From an uncultured Steroidobacter sp. (GTDB taxonomy: Bacteria > Pseudomonadota > Gammaproteobacteria > Steroidobacterales > Steroidobacteraceae), in the NCBI RefSeq assembly GCF_937958065.1, contig NZ_CALFXI010000051.1, positions 62,001 through 126,000 of the forward strand: a DNA stretch of 64,000 bases, given 5' to 3'. The notes under the pieces are model-generated. The model was not told the DNA's origin and did no database searches. It worked only from the letters and a program-made list of their open reading frames with translations. The first letter of the stretch is position 1. The number at the start of each line of letters is the position of its first letter. This document shows, one piece after another, positions 16,644-26,371 of this stretch. The translations under genes and the position numbers were made by a program.

Positions 16644-18131
16644 ATGCCGCTGAAAAACACAATTCGCGCCGTGTTGCTTTTGGCCCTCGCTGCCGGACCC
16701 GCGGCGCTGCTGAGCGGCTGCGCTTCCAATCCCGTGACCGGGCGGCCGGATCTGGTGTTCCAGAGCGAGGCCGGCGAGATCAAGCGCTCCAAGGAAGTGC
16801 ATCCGCTGATCATGCAGCAGTTCGGCGGGCCCTACGACGACCAGCAGCTGCAGGCCTATGTCAATGAAGTGGGCCAGCGCACCGCCAAGGCCAGCCATCG
16901 TCCCGAGCTCGAATATCACTTCATGGTGCTCGATAGCGAGGACATCAACGCGTTCACCACCGGCGGCGGCTACGTCTACATCACTCGCGGCATCATGAAT
17001 TACCTCAACTCGGAGGCCGAGCTGGCCGCCGTGCTGGGGCACGAAGTCGGTCACGTCACCGCGCGCCATCCGGTGCGTCAGCAGAGCAAGTCGACGCTGT
17101 CGAACATCGGCGCCGCCGCGGTCGGCATCTTCACCGGCAGTGCCGACCTCGCCGGGCTCGCCAACTACGCCGGCGCGGCGCTGGTCAGCGGCTACGGTCG
17201 CGACCAGGAGCTCGAGGCCGATCGGCTCGGCGCCGAATACCTCAAGAACGTCGGCTTCGCACCCACCAGCATGATCGACGTGGTGCGGCTGTTGAAGAAC
17301 CAGGAGATGTTCGAGATCCAGCGCGCGCGTGAGGAAAAGCGTGAGCCGCGCGTGTATCACGGCGTTTTCGCGACCCACCCCGATAACGATCAGCGTCTCA
17401 CCGAAGTCGTGAAGGCCGCGGAAAAGCTCAAGGGCGGCCCCACCGACAATCTCGATCCCGGTCGCGAGAAGTATCTCAAGGCCATCGAAGGCCTGCCGAT
17501 GGGACCGAGCCGCTCGCAGGGCGTGCTCAAGGGCAATCGCTTCTATCACGCCGACCTGGGCCTGACGCTGGCGTTCCCGAGCGGCTGGACGGTGGAGAAT
17601 CAAGCCGATCGCGTGGTCGCGCTCTCGCCGCAGAAAGACAGCGTCCTGCAGATGCAGACGCAAGCGCCGCCGCCGAACACCGGTCCACGTGAATTTCTTT
17701 CACGGCTGCTCGCGCGTTCCAGCGCCAGTCAGTCCGAGCCCATCGAAGTGAATGGCTTACAGGGCTACACCGCCATCGTGCGAGCGGCCGCCACGCCCTT
17801 CGGCATGATGCCGGCTCGCTACGTGGTCCTCTATCACAACAATCTCGCCTACATCTTCGCCGGCGCCAGCAAGGGTTCGACCGGCGCGCCGAAGGCCGAT
17901 CCCCTGTTCATGTCGACCGTAAAAACATTTCGCCGCTTGAAGCAGAACGAGTTCGCGCTCGCCGAGCCGTACAAGATCAAAACCATCCGCGCCACCGAGA
18001 GCACGCGCATCGCCGACCTTGCGAAAACTTCACCTTTGCCCGAGTACGCCGAACAGCAGCTGCGCCTGCTCAACGATCTGTACCCGAACAAAGAGCCGCA
18101 GCCGGGCCAGCTCATCAAGATCGTGCAGTAG
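16644..18131 (+). CDS. M48-family lipoprotein metalloprotease (LoiP/BepA-like)
   Basis: A 495-residue protein. Start ATG 16644 gives a lipoprotein signal with lipobox LLSGC (Cys26). The M48 catalytic motif HEVGH is at residues 133-137, with the downstream zinc-ligand Glu in QELEADRLGAEY. The C-terminal third is a beta domain followed by a LysM-like segment (RIADLAKTSPL...QPGQLIKIV), consistent with cell-wall binding. Proteins of this group act in outer-membrane quality control in the periplasm. The C-terminal extension is longer than in LoiP, so substrate assignment is open. Confidence 0.88.
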   Translation: MPLKNTIRAVLLLALAAGPAALLSGCASNPVTGRPDLVFQSEAGEIKRSKEVHPLIMQQFGGPYDDQQLQAYVNEVGQRTAKASHRPELEYHFMVLDSEDINAFTTGGGYVYITRGIMNYLNSEAELAAVLGHEVGHVTARHPVRQQSKSTLSNIGAAAVGIFTGSADLAGLANYAGAALVSGYGRDQELEADRLGAEYLKNVGFAPTSMIDVVRLLKNQEMFEIQRAREEKREPRVYHGVFATHPDNDQRLTEVVKAAEKLKGGPTDNLDPGREKYLKAIEGLPMGPSRSQGVLKGNRFYHADLGLTLAFPSGWTVENQADRVVALSPQKDSVLQMQTQAPPPNTGPREFLSRLLARSSASQSEPIEVNGLQGYTAIVRAAATPFGMMPARYVVLYHNNLAYIFAGASKGSTGAPKADPLFMSTVKTFRRLKQNEFALAEPYKIKTIRATESTRIADLAKTSPLPEYAEQQLRLLNDLYPNKEPQPGQLIKIVQ

Positions 18132-18469
18132 TCGGAGTTATTCGACGCGAGATTAATTGCGCCGAAGGAAAAATAAGTCGGCCTAATAGACAGCGGCGGA
18201 CTTCGCCGCGACGATCGATGCCCTATAGCGTCGCGGCCGCGACGATGCACATTAGTAATGCCAGTCGCCGGCCTGCATGCTTGATTCGCTGGCGATGACG
18301 TGTAAGTCTGCGCCTCCGATTTTTGCGCTTGCAAAAAGCCGCCACGATCGCATGCCTAGGGACCGGGCTCGATCGTTTTCACGGCTTGGCCAGATGCTCC
18401 CTCACCGAAGCGCCCGGTCAGGCTCCCCTGTGGCATCTGTTTGCGGAATTAGCTCCCCAGGTTATCGTC
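18132..18469. other. Intergenic region upstream of gltA
   Basis: The 338 bp have no credible gene. Small inverted repeats are visible, including TTTTTGC-GCTT-GCAAAAA (18320-18337) and a CCGCGACG/CGTCGCGG pair in the first half (about 18207-18237). It presumably carries the gltA promoter, but no convincing -35/-10 pair was found. Confidence 0.5.
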
Positions 18470-19765
18470 ATGACCGAGAAGAAGTTTGAACTGACCAATC
18501 TGGCGACCGGCAAGAAGTCGCTCGCCGAAGTGAAGAGCGGCACGCTCGGGCCCGATGTGCTCAGCATCGGCAATCTCGCCAAGGACCATGGCATGTTTAC
18601 GTTCGACCCGGGCTTCATGGCCACGGCGTCGTGCGAAAGTAAAATTACTTTCATCGATGGCGACGCCGGCGTGCTGCTGTACCGGGGCTATCCGATCGAG
18701 CAGCTGGCCGAGAAGAGCAACTTCCTGGAAGTGGCCTACCTGCTGATCAACGGCGAACTGCCGACGCCGGAGCAGCTCTCCGAGTTCACGCACGCCATCC
18801 AGTACCACACGATGATCAACGAATCGCTGCTGCGATTCTTCAACGGCTTCCAGTACAACGCGCATCCGATGGCGATGCTCTCGGGCGTGGTCGCCTCGAT
18901 GGCGGCGTTCTACCACGACTCGATGGACATCAATAATCCGCGGCATCGCGAGATTTTCGCCCATCGCATCATCGCCAAGATTCCGACGATCGCCGCGGCC
19001 GCGTACAAGCACGCGCTCGGGCAGCCGTTCATGTACCCGCGCAACGATCTGGATTACTGCTCGAACCTGCTGCAGATGTTCTTCGCCGTGCCCTGCGAGC
19101 AGTACAACATCGATCCGGTGCAGGCGCAGGCCCTCGATCTGTTGTTCATCCTGCATGCCGATCACGAGCAGAACGCGAGCACCTCGACGGTGCGTCTGGC
19201 CGGCAGCACCGGTGCGAATCCGTACGCCGCGATTTCTTCGGGCATTTCGGCGCTGTGGGGCCCGGCACACGGCGGCGCGAACGAGGCCGTGCTGGCCATG
19301 CTCGAGCAGATCGGCACCGTCGAGAACGTGCCGAAGTTCCTGGCCAAGGCCAAGGACAAGAACGACAACTTCAAGCTGATGGGCTTCGGCCACCGCGTCT
19401 ACAAGAACTTCGACCCGCGCGCGACCATCATCCGCGCCATGTGCCACAAGGTGCTGGCGAAGCTCGGCAAGTCCGACAACCCGCTGTTCGAGCTGGCGCT
19501 GAAGCTGGAAGAGATCGCGTTGAAGGACGAGTACTTCGTCGAGCGCAAGCTGTATCCGAACGTGGATTTCTACTCCGGCATCATCTACAGCGCGATCGGC
19601 ATTCCACAGTCGATGTTCACGGTCATGTTCGCCATCGCCCGCACCGTCGGCTGGGTGGCGCACTGGCAGGAAATGATTGCTGATCCGACCATGAAGATCA
19701 GCCGTCCGCGCCAGCTGTACACCGGCCCGGCAACGCGCCAGTACGTCGAGATCGAGAAGCGCTGA
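18470..19765 (+). CDS. gltA: Citrate synthase, type II
   Basis: A 431-residue TCA-cycle enzyme. It has the N-terminal extension typical of hexameric Gram-negative type II citrate synthase (FTFDPGFMATASCESKITFIDG). Active-site signatures include the region around GPAHGGANEAVL and MGFGHRVYKNFDPRA, with the C-terminal PRQLYTG. Start at ATG 18470 (MTEKKFEL) is chosen because it matches family length; the in-frame upstream stretch looks noncoding. A 15-bp hairpin lies just after the stop. Confidence 0.97.
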   Translation: MTEKKFELTNLATGKKSLAEVKSGTLGPDVLSIGNLAKDHGMFTFDPGFMATASCESKITFIDGDAGVLLYRGYPIEQLAEKSNFLEVAYLLINGELPTPEQLSEFTHAIQYHTMINESLLRFFNGFQYNAHPMAMLSGVVASMAAFYHDSMDINNPRHREIFAHRIIAKIPTIAAAAYKHALGQPFMYPRNDLDYCSNLLQMFFAVPCEQYNIDPVQAQALDLLFILHADHEQNASTSTVRLAGSTGANPYAAISSGISALWGPAHGGANEAVLAMLEQIGTVENVPKFLAKAKDKNDNFKLMGFGHRVYKNFDPRATIIRAMCHKVLAKLGKSDNPLFELALKLEEIALKDEYFVERKLYPNVDFYSGIIYSAIGIPQSMFTVMFAIARTVGWVAHWQEMIADPTMKISRPRQLYTGPATRQYVEIEKR

Positions 19766-19772
19766 TCGATTC

Positions 19773-19805
19773 GCAGGCAGCGGCGACTCAGTCGTCGCTG
19801 CCTGC
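19773..19805. terminator. Bidirectional hairpin between convergent gltA and 19788 gene
   Basis: A 15-bp stem with one G-T pair (GCAGGCAGCGGCGAC / GTCGTCGCTGCCTGC) around a 3-nt loop TCA at 19788-19790. The loop is the TGA stop codon of the minus-strand gene. No long T tract follows on either strand. Confidence 0.6.
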
Positions 19806-20411
19806 CGCTTCCAGCAAAGACTCCAGCTCCGCCGCGTCCGCGCGGCGCATCGGCTTGCCATCCACCGGGCTGGCCGGCGATTGACGAATGCCGTCGATGG
19901 GAAACACGACCGCGTCGATTTCCCGATCCCCCGCGACGAATTGCACGACCGGATACGAGACCAGCCGGTTCGGTTCGTAGCGCAGCCGGCGCTCGGCGAT
20001 GTGGTGCGGAATGCCCCGCTCCATCAGATGCAGCGCCACCGGCTCCGGCCCTTCCGCGAACAGATGCAGGTTCACTTCCGAGTGAGCCGATGCCGTGCCG
20101 CTCAACACTGGCCCGACCAGCCGCGGCTGAAAGTCGCCCAGCAGCTTCATGGCCTGCAGCGCCGTCCGGCGAATGGCGCTCAGCGCCGTCGAATGCCTGT
20201 GGCCCTCGAACAAACGATGATGCGCCGCCAGCGCCGCTTCGATCTCGGTGTTCTTGGGCAACACCGCGATGTCGGTCGCGCCGAGCCGCTCGGCAGCCTT
20301 GCGCTTGGCCAGCCCGTAATCGTCGATGCCCTGTTCGGACATGATGCGGGCCGCCTCCTGCGCCAGTGCCATGCGCAGCTGCTCCGCGCGTGGATTGCTT
20401 CGTTTGCTCAT
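19788..20411 (-). CDS. Conserved hypothetical protein, possible nucleotidyltransferase-like fold
   Basis: A 207-residue cytosolic protein. The N-terminal 60 residues are helical and contain IMSEQGIDDYGLAKRKAAERLG. Residues about 100-125 (GPVLSGTASAHSEVNLHLF) are reminiscent of the G-S...D-x-D strand of small nucleotidyltransferases, but the acidic metal ligands are not clear. The remainder alternates strand and helix. I cannot name a function. It is convergent with gltA and 33 bp downstream of mrcA on the same strand, so read-through from mrcA is possible. Confidence 0.6.
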   Translation of the reverse strand: MSKRSNPRAEQLRMALAQEAARIMSEQGIDDYGLAKRKAAERLGATDIAVLPKNTEIEAALAAHHRLFEGHRHSTALSAIRRTALQAMKLLGDFQPRLVGPVLSGTASAHSEVNLHLFAEGPEPVALHLMERGIPHHIAERRLRYEPNRLVSYPVVQFVAGDREIDAVVFPIDGIRQSPASPVDGKPMRRADAAELESLLEAAGSDD

Positions 20412-20443
20412 CTTCGTTCCCGTAATCAGAACCGCCTCGCGAA

Positions 20444-22912
20444 TCAGAACAGCGAGTCGTCTTTTTCCTTGTTCTCGTCCTCATCGCCGGGCAGCGCCGA
20501 GTCGATCTCGGCTTGCGGTGGCAAATGGCCGGCCATGAATGTCTCGAAAATGGCATTCGGATCGCCGGGCCGCGCGGCCAGGCCGGTATCGGCCGAGATT
20601 CGCATGGACACCAGTCCCGGCGGCGGCGTGCGCTTTTGCTCGGGCACTCCCTTCAACGCTTCGGCCATGAAGTAGATCCACATCGGCAACGCCGTACGGC
20701 TGCCTTCCTCACCCGGGCCCAGGGAACGTTCCTGATCGAAGCCCACCCACGCGGTGCCGACCAGCGAGCTGTTGAAGCCGCAGAACCAGGCGTCGCGACG
20801 ATCGTTGGTCGTACCGGTCTTGCCGGCGATGTCGCCACGCTTCAACTGCAACGCGCGTACCGCGGTGCCGCGCTTGATGACGTCGCTCATCATGTCGACC
20901 ATCAGATAATCGTTCTGGGGCGAGAGCACCTGGGGCGCCAGAGACTTTTCCTGCAGGTACGTGCGGCCACCCCAACGCGTCTCGTCACTGGTGGCAGTGG
21001 TGATCGGCGCATCGAGCAGATTGGCCGCGCTGCCTTCGGCGGGCGTCGGCTGTACGCAGTCCGGACAGGCGAACTTCGGCTCGGCTTCGAACTCGACGTT
21101 GCCGTTGGTATCGATGATGCGCTGGATGAAATAAGGCTCGACGCGGAACCCGCCGTTCGCGAACACGGAATAAGCCGTCGCCATCTCCAACGGCGAAACC
21201 TGCGCCGTGCCCAGGGCCAGCGACAGATTGCGCGGCAGGCTGTTCTCCGGAAAGCCGAAGCGCGAGATGAACTGCGTCGCGTACGCAGGCCCCAACGAAT
21301 TCATCACACGGATCGAAACCAGGTTGCGCGAGCGGACCAGCGCCTCGCGCAGACGCATCGGACCGCGAAATTCGCGGGAATTGTTCTGCGGACGCCAGCT
21401 GCCTTCGAGCGCCGCATCCTCGATGACCAGAGGCGCGTCATTCACGATGCTCGCGGGCGTGAACCCCTGATCGAGCGCCGCTGAATACAGGAACGGCTTG
21501 AAGGACGAGCCCGGCTGACGCTTGGCCTGTACGGCGCGATTGTAGTTGCTCGCGAAATAGTCGAAGCCGCCGGTGAGCGCCGCGATGCCGCCATCCTGCG
21601 GATCCATGGCGACGAACGCGCCCTGCGCTTCCGGCACCTGCACCATGCGCCAGTTGCCCGAGACTTCCTGAGCGATATAGATGATATCGCCGACCGCCAG
21701 CACATCGGACGCGCGTTGCAGCTGTGGACCGACGCTGCCGTCAGGCAGCGGACTGCGTGCCCAACTGATTCCACTCCAGCCCAAGTTGATGCGGCCGGCG
21801 CTGCGTGAGAAGGCGACCGCGCTCTTTTCTTCCGTCGCGATCACAACTGCGGGTTCGAGACCTCCGCGGACTGCGTATTCGTCGATCGCTTGCAACCATT
21901 CCTTTTCACGCGCGCCCGAGGGCAGCGTGACGCGGCCGGCGGGGCCGCGATAACCATGGCGCTGATCGTAATCGAGCAATGCGCCACGCAATGCTTTCAC
22001 TGCGGCGCGCTGCAAGCGACTGTCGACGGTCGTGATGACTTCGTAACCTGCGGTATAGGCATCGGCGCCGAGTCGATTGAACAGTTCGGCTCGCACCATT
22101 TCCGCGATATACGGCGCTTCGACTTCGACCGCGGGCCCGTGCAGCTTCGACTCGACCGGCGCTTTCAATGCCGCTTCGTACTCTGCCTGCGTGATGTATT
22201 CCTTCTCGCGCATACGTCGCAACACGTACGAGCGTCGCTGGCGAGCGAGCTCTGCGTTCGCGACTGGATTGTCACGTGACGGCAGACGGAACGTGCCGGC
22301 GATCACCGCGATCTCGGGCAGCGTCAGCTGATCGACGGTCTTGCCGTAGTAAACCTCGGCGGCGGCACCGATGCCGTACGCGCGCTGGCCAAGAAACATC
22401 TTGTTCAGATACAGCGCGAGGATTTCCTGTTTGGTGAGCTCCTGCTCGATGCGCAGAGTGGTGAAGATCTCCACCATCTTGCGGCGATAACTCTTCTCGG
22501 GGCTCAGGAACACGCCGCGCGCGAGCTGCATCGTGATCGTGCTGCCGCCCTCGGATTTGTTTCCTGACAGCAGGTGCCGGATGACGGCGCGCGCCAGGCC
22601 CGGATAGTCCACACCACCGTGCTGGAAGAAACGGTCGTCCTCGGCCGCGAGCACCGCATTGATCATCTGGCTGGGAATGGCATCGAAGGACAGCGGAATA
22701 CGACGCTGCTCGCCGAACTGAGCGATCAGCCGGCCGTCGCGGCTGAACACCCGCAGCGGCACCTGCAGACGGATGTCTTTGATGGCGGTCACGTCCGGTA
22801 GCGCCGGACGCAGGTACTGGTAAGCGCCGGCCAGGCCGAGGGCGGCCGCGCCAGCGGCTCCGACCGCGGCTGCGATGATCAGCCGGAGGGGGGATTTGAG
22901 GTAACGTCGCAT
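20444..22912 (-). CDS. mrcA: Penicillin-binding protein 1A (bifunctional transglycosylase/transpeptidase)
   Basis: An 822-residue class A PBP. One N-terminal transmembrane helix is followed by a GT51 glycosyltransferase domain with catalytic Glu91 in EDDRFFQHGGVDYPG. An OB-like insert follows, then the transpeptidase domain with SxxK as SSFKPF (Ser near residue 467) and KTG as AGKTGTTND (near 695). It polymerises and crosslinks peptidoglycan at the inner membrane. It is divergent from pilMNOPQ, the conserved gammaproteobacterial arrangement. The C-terminus ends in an acidic/basic tail (DEDENKEKDDS). Confidence 0.96.
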   Translation of the reverse strand: MRRYLKSPLRLIIAAAVGAAGAAALGLAGAYQYLRPALPDVTAIKDIRLQVPLRVFSRDGRLIAQFGEQRRIPLSFDAIPSQMINAVLAAEDDRFFQHGGVDYPGLARAVIRHLLSGNKSEGGSTITMQLARGVFLSPEKSYRRKMVEIFTTLRIEQELTKQEILALYLNKMFLGQRAYGIGAAAEVYYGKTVDQLTLPEIAVIAGTFRLPSRDNPVANAELARQRRSYVLRRMREKEYITQAEYEAALKAPVESKLHGPAVEVEAPYIAEMVRAELFNRLGADAYTAGYEVITTVDSRLQRAAVKALRGALLDYDQRHGYRGPAGRVTLPSGAREKEWLQAIDEYAVRGGLEPAVVIATEEKSAVAFSRSAGRINLGWSGISWARSPLPDGSVGPQLQRASDVLAVGDIIYIAQEVSGNWRMVQVPEAQGAFVAMDPQDGGIAALTGGFDYFASNYNRAVQAKRQPGSSFKPFLYSAALDQGFTPASIVNDAPLVIEDAALEGSWRPQNNSREFRGPMRLREALVRSRNLVSIRVMNSLGPAYATQFISRFGFPENSLPRNLSLALGTAQVSPLEMATAYSVFANGGFRVEPYFIQRIIDTNGNVEFEAEPKFACPDCVQPTPAEGSAANLLDAPITTATSDETRWGGRTYLQEKSLAPQVLSPQNDYLMVDMMSDVIKRGTAVRALQLKRGDIAGKTGTTNDRRDAWFCGFNSSLVGTAWVGFDQERSLGPGEEGSRTALPMWIYFMAEALKGVPEQKRTPPPGLVSMRISADTGLAARPGDPNAIFETFMAGHLPPQAEIDSALPGDEDENKEKDDSLF

Positions 22913-23432
22913 GACAACTAAAAATCCTAAGTCCTTGCTTCGCCAGTTGCTATATCAAAAGCTGCTAGGCAATATTAAGCCCTGAACCTTGAACATAATC
23001 TCTGGCTGAACAGCTTTTTTGGCGCCGCCGGTCGATCAAGGGACACGCTCGATAGTACCAATGCCTTCCCTGGCTGACTTTGAGGTCAGACCCTGAAGAT
23101 CGTTGCAGACGACTCTCAGGTTTCACGGCCGCGGCCCGCGTCACGAAACTGCAAACGGCATTCGGGGATATCGGCAGGAAGCGCGGAGCCCGGGACGAAG
23201 GTGCACGCTGTTCAGCTGGTAAGGCTCTGATCTGCTTCGTCCCAACGAATGAATGCGGCAGAACTGCGCCGACTACTGCAAAAAAAGGCACTTTTGCTGC
23301 GGGAATACCGCGATGGTATTTCGTGAGGCTCCTCACATTCAACTTAAGTCACGGCTGTATATAGTTGCCGCCCGTGTTTCGTGTCCGCTCTGCGATCGTC
23401 ACATAAGTGTCTGATCACGAAAGGGAACCAGC
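22913..23432. other. Divergent intergenic region mrcA / pilM
   Basis: These 520 bp separate the divergent mrcA and pilM starts. No reading frame in it resembles a protein family. A possible pilM promoter is TTCAAC (23338-23343), 16 bp, TATAGT (23360-23365). The pilM ribosome-binding site AAGGGA is at 23420-23425. No mobile element ends were recognised. Confidence 0.5.
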
Positions 23433-24494
23433 GTGCTGTTAACCGCAAAATCCAGACCCATCCTGGGCCTGGACATCACCACCTCCTCGGTCAAGCTCAT
23501 CGAATTGAGCATGAGCGGCGGTCAATACCGCGTGGAATCCTACGCCGCGGAGGCCACTCCGCCGAATTCCATCAACGAAAAAGCCATCGTCGACGCCAAT
23601 GCCGTCGGCGAAGCCATCAAGCGAGCCGTGAAGCGTTCCGGGGCGCGCGCCAAGGAAGCGGCCGTGGCGATCAGCGGCGATGCCGCCATCACCAAGGTCA
23701 TTCAGATGCCGCGCACGCTCGGCGAGAACGAGCTGGAAGGCCAGGTGGAAATGCAGGCCGACCAGTACATCCCCTTCCCCATGGAAGAAGTCAGCTTCGA
23801 CTTCGAAGTGATCGGACCTTCGGAGAAGGATCCGGACATGCTCGACGTGCTGCTGGTCGCGACCCGCTCGGAGAACGTCGAACAGCGGATCGCCGCGTGC
23901 GCCGCTGCCGGCCTCACCGCCAAGATCGTCGACGTGGAAGCGTTCGCGCTCGAGAATGCCTGCCGCCTGCTCACGCACCAGATGCCCGACGGCGGGCTCG
24001 GCCGTGTGATCGCGGTGGTCGACTTCGGCGCCAGCTCCACCACCTTCAGCGTGCTGCGCGACCTGAAAGTGATCTACACCCGCGACTTCGCTTTCGGCGG
24101 TCAGCAGCTGACCGAAGAAGTGATGCGCACCTACGGCCTTAGCATGGAAGAAGCCGGCCGTGCCAAGAAAGAAGGCGGTCTGCCTGGCAACTACGAGACC
24201 GAAGTGCTCGGTCCGTTCATCGATGATATGTGCCAGCAGGTCAGCCGCTCGCTGCAGTTCTTCCTCGCCTCCGGCGCCGGCCGCGAGCAGCCTGAACAGA
24301 TTCTGATCTGCGGAGGCTGCGCCAACATCGCGGGCGCCGCGGAAATGATCCAAAGCCGGGTCGGCATCGAATCACAACGGGGCGATCCTCTGGGTCAGAT
24401 GAAGGTAAGTCAGAAGGCCAAGGCACAGGCGGTCAAGAAAGATGCGACCGCATTGTTGACGGCGTGCGGCCTCGCGTTACGGAGCTTCGACTGA
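23433..24494 (+). CDS. pilM: Type IV pilus assembly protein PilM
   Basis: A 353-residue actin-like cytoplasmic ATPase that binds the N-terminus of PilN and links the pilus motor to the alignment subcomplex. It starts at GTG 23433 with AAGGGA about 7 nt upstream. The actin-like phosphate motifs are GLDITTSSVKLIEL (near residue 12) and VVDFGASSTTFSV (about 194-206), with the adenosine region near ILICGGCANIAG. Length is typical. First gene of a tight pilMNOPQ operon. Confidence 0.96.
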   Translation: MLLTAKSRPILGLDITTSSVKLIELSMSGGQYRVESYAAEATPPNSINEKAIVDANAVGEAIKRAVKRSGARAKEAAVAISGDAAITKVIQMPRTLGENELEGQVEMQADQYIPFPMEEVSFDFEVIGPSEKDPDMLDVLLVATRSENVEQRIAACAAAGLTAKIVDVEAFALENACRLLTHQMPDGGLGRVIAVVDFGASSTTFSVLRDLKVIYTRDFAFGGQQLTEEVMRTYGLSMEEAGRAKKEGGLPGNYETEVLGPFIDDMCQQVSRSLQFFLASGAGREQPEQILICGGCANIAGAAEMIQSRVGIESQRGDPLGQMKVSQKAKAQAVKKDATALLTACGLALRSFD

Positions 24495-24495
24495 C

Positions 24496-25125
24496 ATGCC
24501 AAGAATCAACCTATTGCCCTGGCGGGAAGCGGAACGCAAACGCAAGCGCCAGGAATTCGGGGTCGGCGCGGTCGCGGCTTTGGCCGCGGCTGCCATGGTG
24601 TTCTTCGTCGTCAACTGGCAGATGCAATCGGCGATCGACGACCAGATGGCGCGCAACACCTATCTGAACGATCAGATCAAGGAGCTCGACAAGCAGATTG
24701 CCGAGATCCTGGACCTGGAAGAGCAGAAGAAACGTCTGCAGGCGCGCATCACCGTGATCGAACAGCTCGAGCTGAGCCGGCCGGAGATCGTGCACGTGTT
24801 CGATCAGCTGGTGCGCACCACGCCCGACGGCATCTATCTCACGTCGGTGAAACAGACCGACCGTAAGATCGAGTTGAAAGGCGTCGCGCAGTCGAGCACG
24901 CGCGTGGCCTCCTACATGCGCAATATCGACAGCTCCGAGTGGCTGAAGGATCCGGCGCTGCAGATCCTCGAGACCAAGGGCGCGACCGACGCAGGCTCGC
25001 AGTTCACGCTGAACGCGACCCAGGAGAATCCGCAGTTGGCGGCGATGCCCGAGAAGGCCGTCCCGGCCAACGGGCCGAAGGGCAAGGCAGCGAAGCCGGC
25101 ACGTCGTAAGGGAGAGGCGTCGTGA
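24496..25125 (+). CDS. pilN: Type IV pilus assembly protein PilN
   Basis: A 209-residue bitopic inner-membrane protein. The opening PRINLLPWREAERKRKRQEF is the conserved PilM-binding motif. A single transmembrane helix follows (about residues 24-42), then a periplasmic coiled coil and ferredoxin-like fold that pairs with PilO. The C-terminus is Lys/Ala/Pro-rich and longer than usual. Starts 1 nt after the pilM stop and overlaps pilO by 4 nt. Confidence 0.95.
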   Translation: MPRINLLPWREAERKRKRQEFGVGAVAALAAAAMVFFVVNWQMQSAIDDQMARNTYLNDQIKELDKQIAEILDLEEQKKRLQARITVIEQLELSRPEIVHVFDQLVRTTPDGIYLTSVKQTDRKIELKGVAQSSTRVASYMRNIDSSEWLKDPALQILETKGATDAGSQFTLNATQENPQLAAMPEKAVPANGPKGKAAKPARRKGEAS

Positions 25126-25793
25126 GCACATTCATCGAACAGCTGCGCGATCTCGATCCCAACGATCCGAGCCGCTGGCCGCTGCCATTCCGGCTCGGCG
25201 CCATCGTGCTGATCTTCGTGGTCGCCGCCGGCCTGATGTCCTACTTCCTGGCCTGGAAGGACAAGAAGCCCGAGCTCGACACGGCGCGCGCTCAGGAAGC
25301 CCAGCTGCTGAGCACGCTGGAAACCAAGGCGCGCAAGGCTGCGAATCTGGACGCTTACAAGGCGCAGCTCGCCGAAATGGAGCGCTCCTTCGGCGCGATG
25401 CTGCGCAAGCTGCCCGACAAGACCGAAGTGCCCAACCTGCTGACCGACATTTCGCAGCAGGGCGCGGGCGCCGGCCTGGATCAGAAGCTGTTTCAGCCGC
25501 AAGCGCAGATCAACAAGGACTTCTATGCGGAGCTGCCGATCAAGATGCGCCTGACGGGCAGCTTCCATGCGATCGGCGCGTTCGTCAGCGGCATCGCGGC
25601 CCTGCCGCGCATCGTCACGCTGCACGACGTGGAGATCGTGCCGGCGGGCAAGGACGGCGGCAGCGATCAGCTGCAGTTGAACGTCACCGCGAAGACCTAT
25701 CGTTATCTTGACGAAGAGGAACAGGCTGCCCAGGAACCCAAGATGCCGAAGGGCGGCAGATCGAAGGCGGCGCGCCCGGCCAAAGCAACCTGA
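25122..25793 (+). CDS. pilO: Type IV pilus assembly protein PilO
   Basis: A 223-residue bitopic membrane protein: cytoplasmic N-terminus containing LRDLDPNDPSRWPLP, a transmembrane helix at about 24-41, a coiled coil, and a periplasmic ferredoxin-like domain (DISQQGAGAGL, FYAELPIKMRLTGSFHAIG). It starts with GTG overlapping the pilN stop (GTGA), indicating coupled translation. It forms the PilN-PilO heterodimer that contacts PilP. Confidence 0.95.
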   Translation: MSTFIEQLRDLDPNDPSRWPLPFRLGAIVLIFVVAAGLMSYFLAWKDKKPELDTARAQEAQLLSTLETKARKAANLDAYKAQLAEMERSFGAMLRKLPDKTEVPNLLTDISQQGAGAGLDQKLFQPQAQINKDFYAELPIKMRLTGSFHAIGAFVSGIAALPRIVTLHDVEIVPAGKDGGSDQLQLNVTAKTYRYLDEEEQAAQEPKMPKGGRSKAARPAKAT

Positions 25794-25829
25794 CGCGGCG
25801 CCCTTGGACAGCGGCAAGAGCAGTCACTT

Positions 25830-26351
25830 ATGACGGTACACAACAAGCATCTCCGAACTCTCGCGACTGGCGCGCTCGCCCTGGTGTGGCTGAGCGGCTG
25901 CTCCACGGACATGGACAAGCTGCAGGCGCAGGTGGCCGAGATCAAGAATCGACCCGGCGAGCGCATCGATCCGCTGCCGCAGATCCGGGCCTATGAGGGC
26001 TTCACATACAACGCGTCCAACCTGCGCTCGCCGTTCGTGCCGAGTGCGCCGACGCGCAGCGACGTGGCCAACGCCGTGCGTCCGGACAGCAAGCGCACGC
26101 GCGAATTCCTCGAACAGTTTCCGCTCGACACTATGACCATGGTCGGCACGCTGCAGCTGCAGGGCAAGAACTTCGGTCTGGTCCAGGGCAAGGATGGCTT
26201 GGTGCACCGGGTGCTGCCCGGCAACTTCATGGGTCAGAACGACGGTCGCGTGGTCAGCATCACGCCCACGCGCATTTCCATCATCGAGATCGTCCCGGAC
26301 GGCCTCGGCGGCTACATCGAGCGGCCAGCGGCGCTGGCGCTGAACAAATGA
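25830..26351 (+). CDS. pilP: Type IV pilus lipoprotein PilP
   Basis: A 173-residue lipoprotein with lipobox LSGC (Cys at residue 23). The C-terminal beta domain has LDTMTMVGTLQLQGKNFGLV and the VHRVLPGNFMGQNDGRV motif, which interacts with the N0 domain of PilQ. It bridges PilNO and the secretin. Standard position between pilO and pilQ. Confidence 0.95.
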   Translation: MTVHNKHLRTLATGALALVWLSGCSTDMDKLQAQVAEIKNRPGERIDPLPQIRAYEGFTYNASNLRSPFVPSAPTRSDVANAVRPDSKRTREFLEQFPLDTMTMVGTLQLQGKNFGLVQGKDGLVHRVLPGNFMGQNDGRVVSITPTRISIIEIVPDGLGGYIERPAALALNK

Positions 26352-26371
26352 TTCTCAGGGAGAAACACAGA

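Noticed and set aside
22965..23342. 125-codon minus-strand frame upstream of mrcA
   Set aside because: No family resemblance or convincing ribosome-binding site, and it lies in a divergent promoter region.
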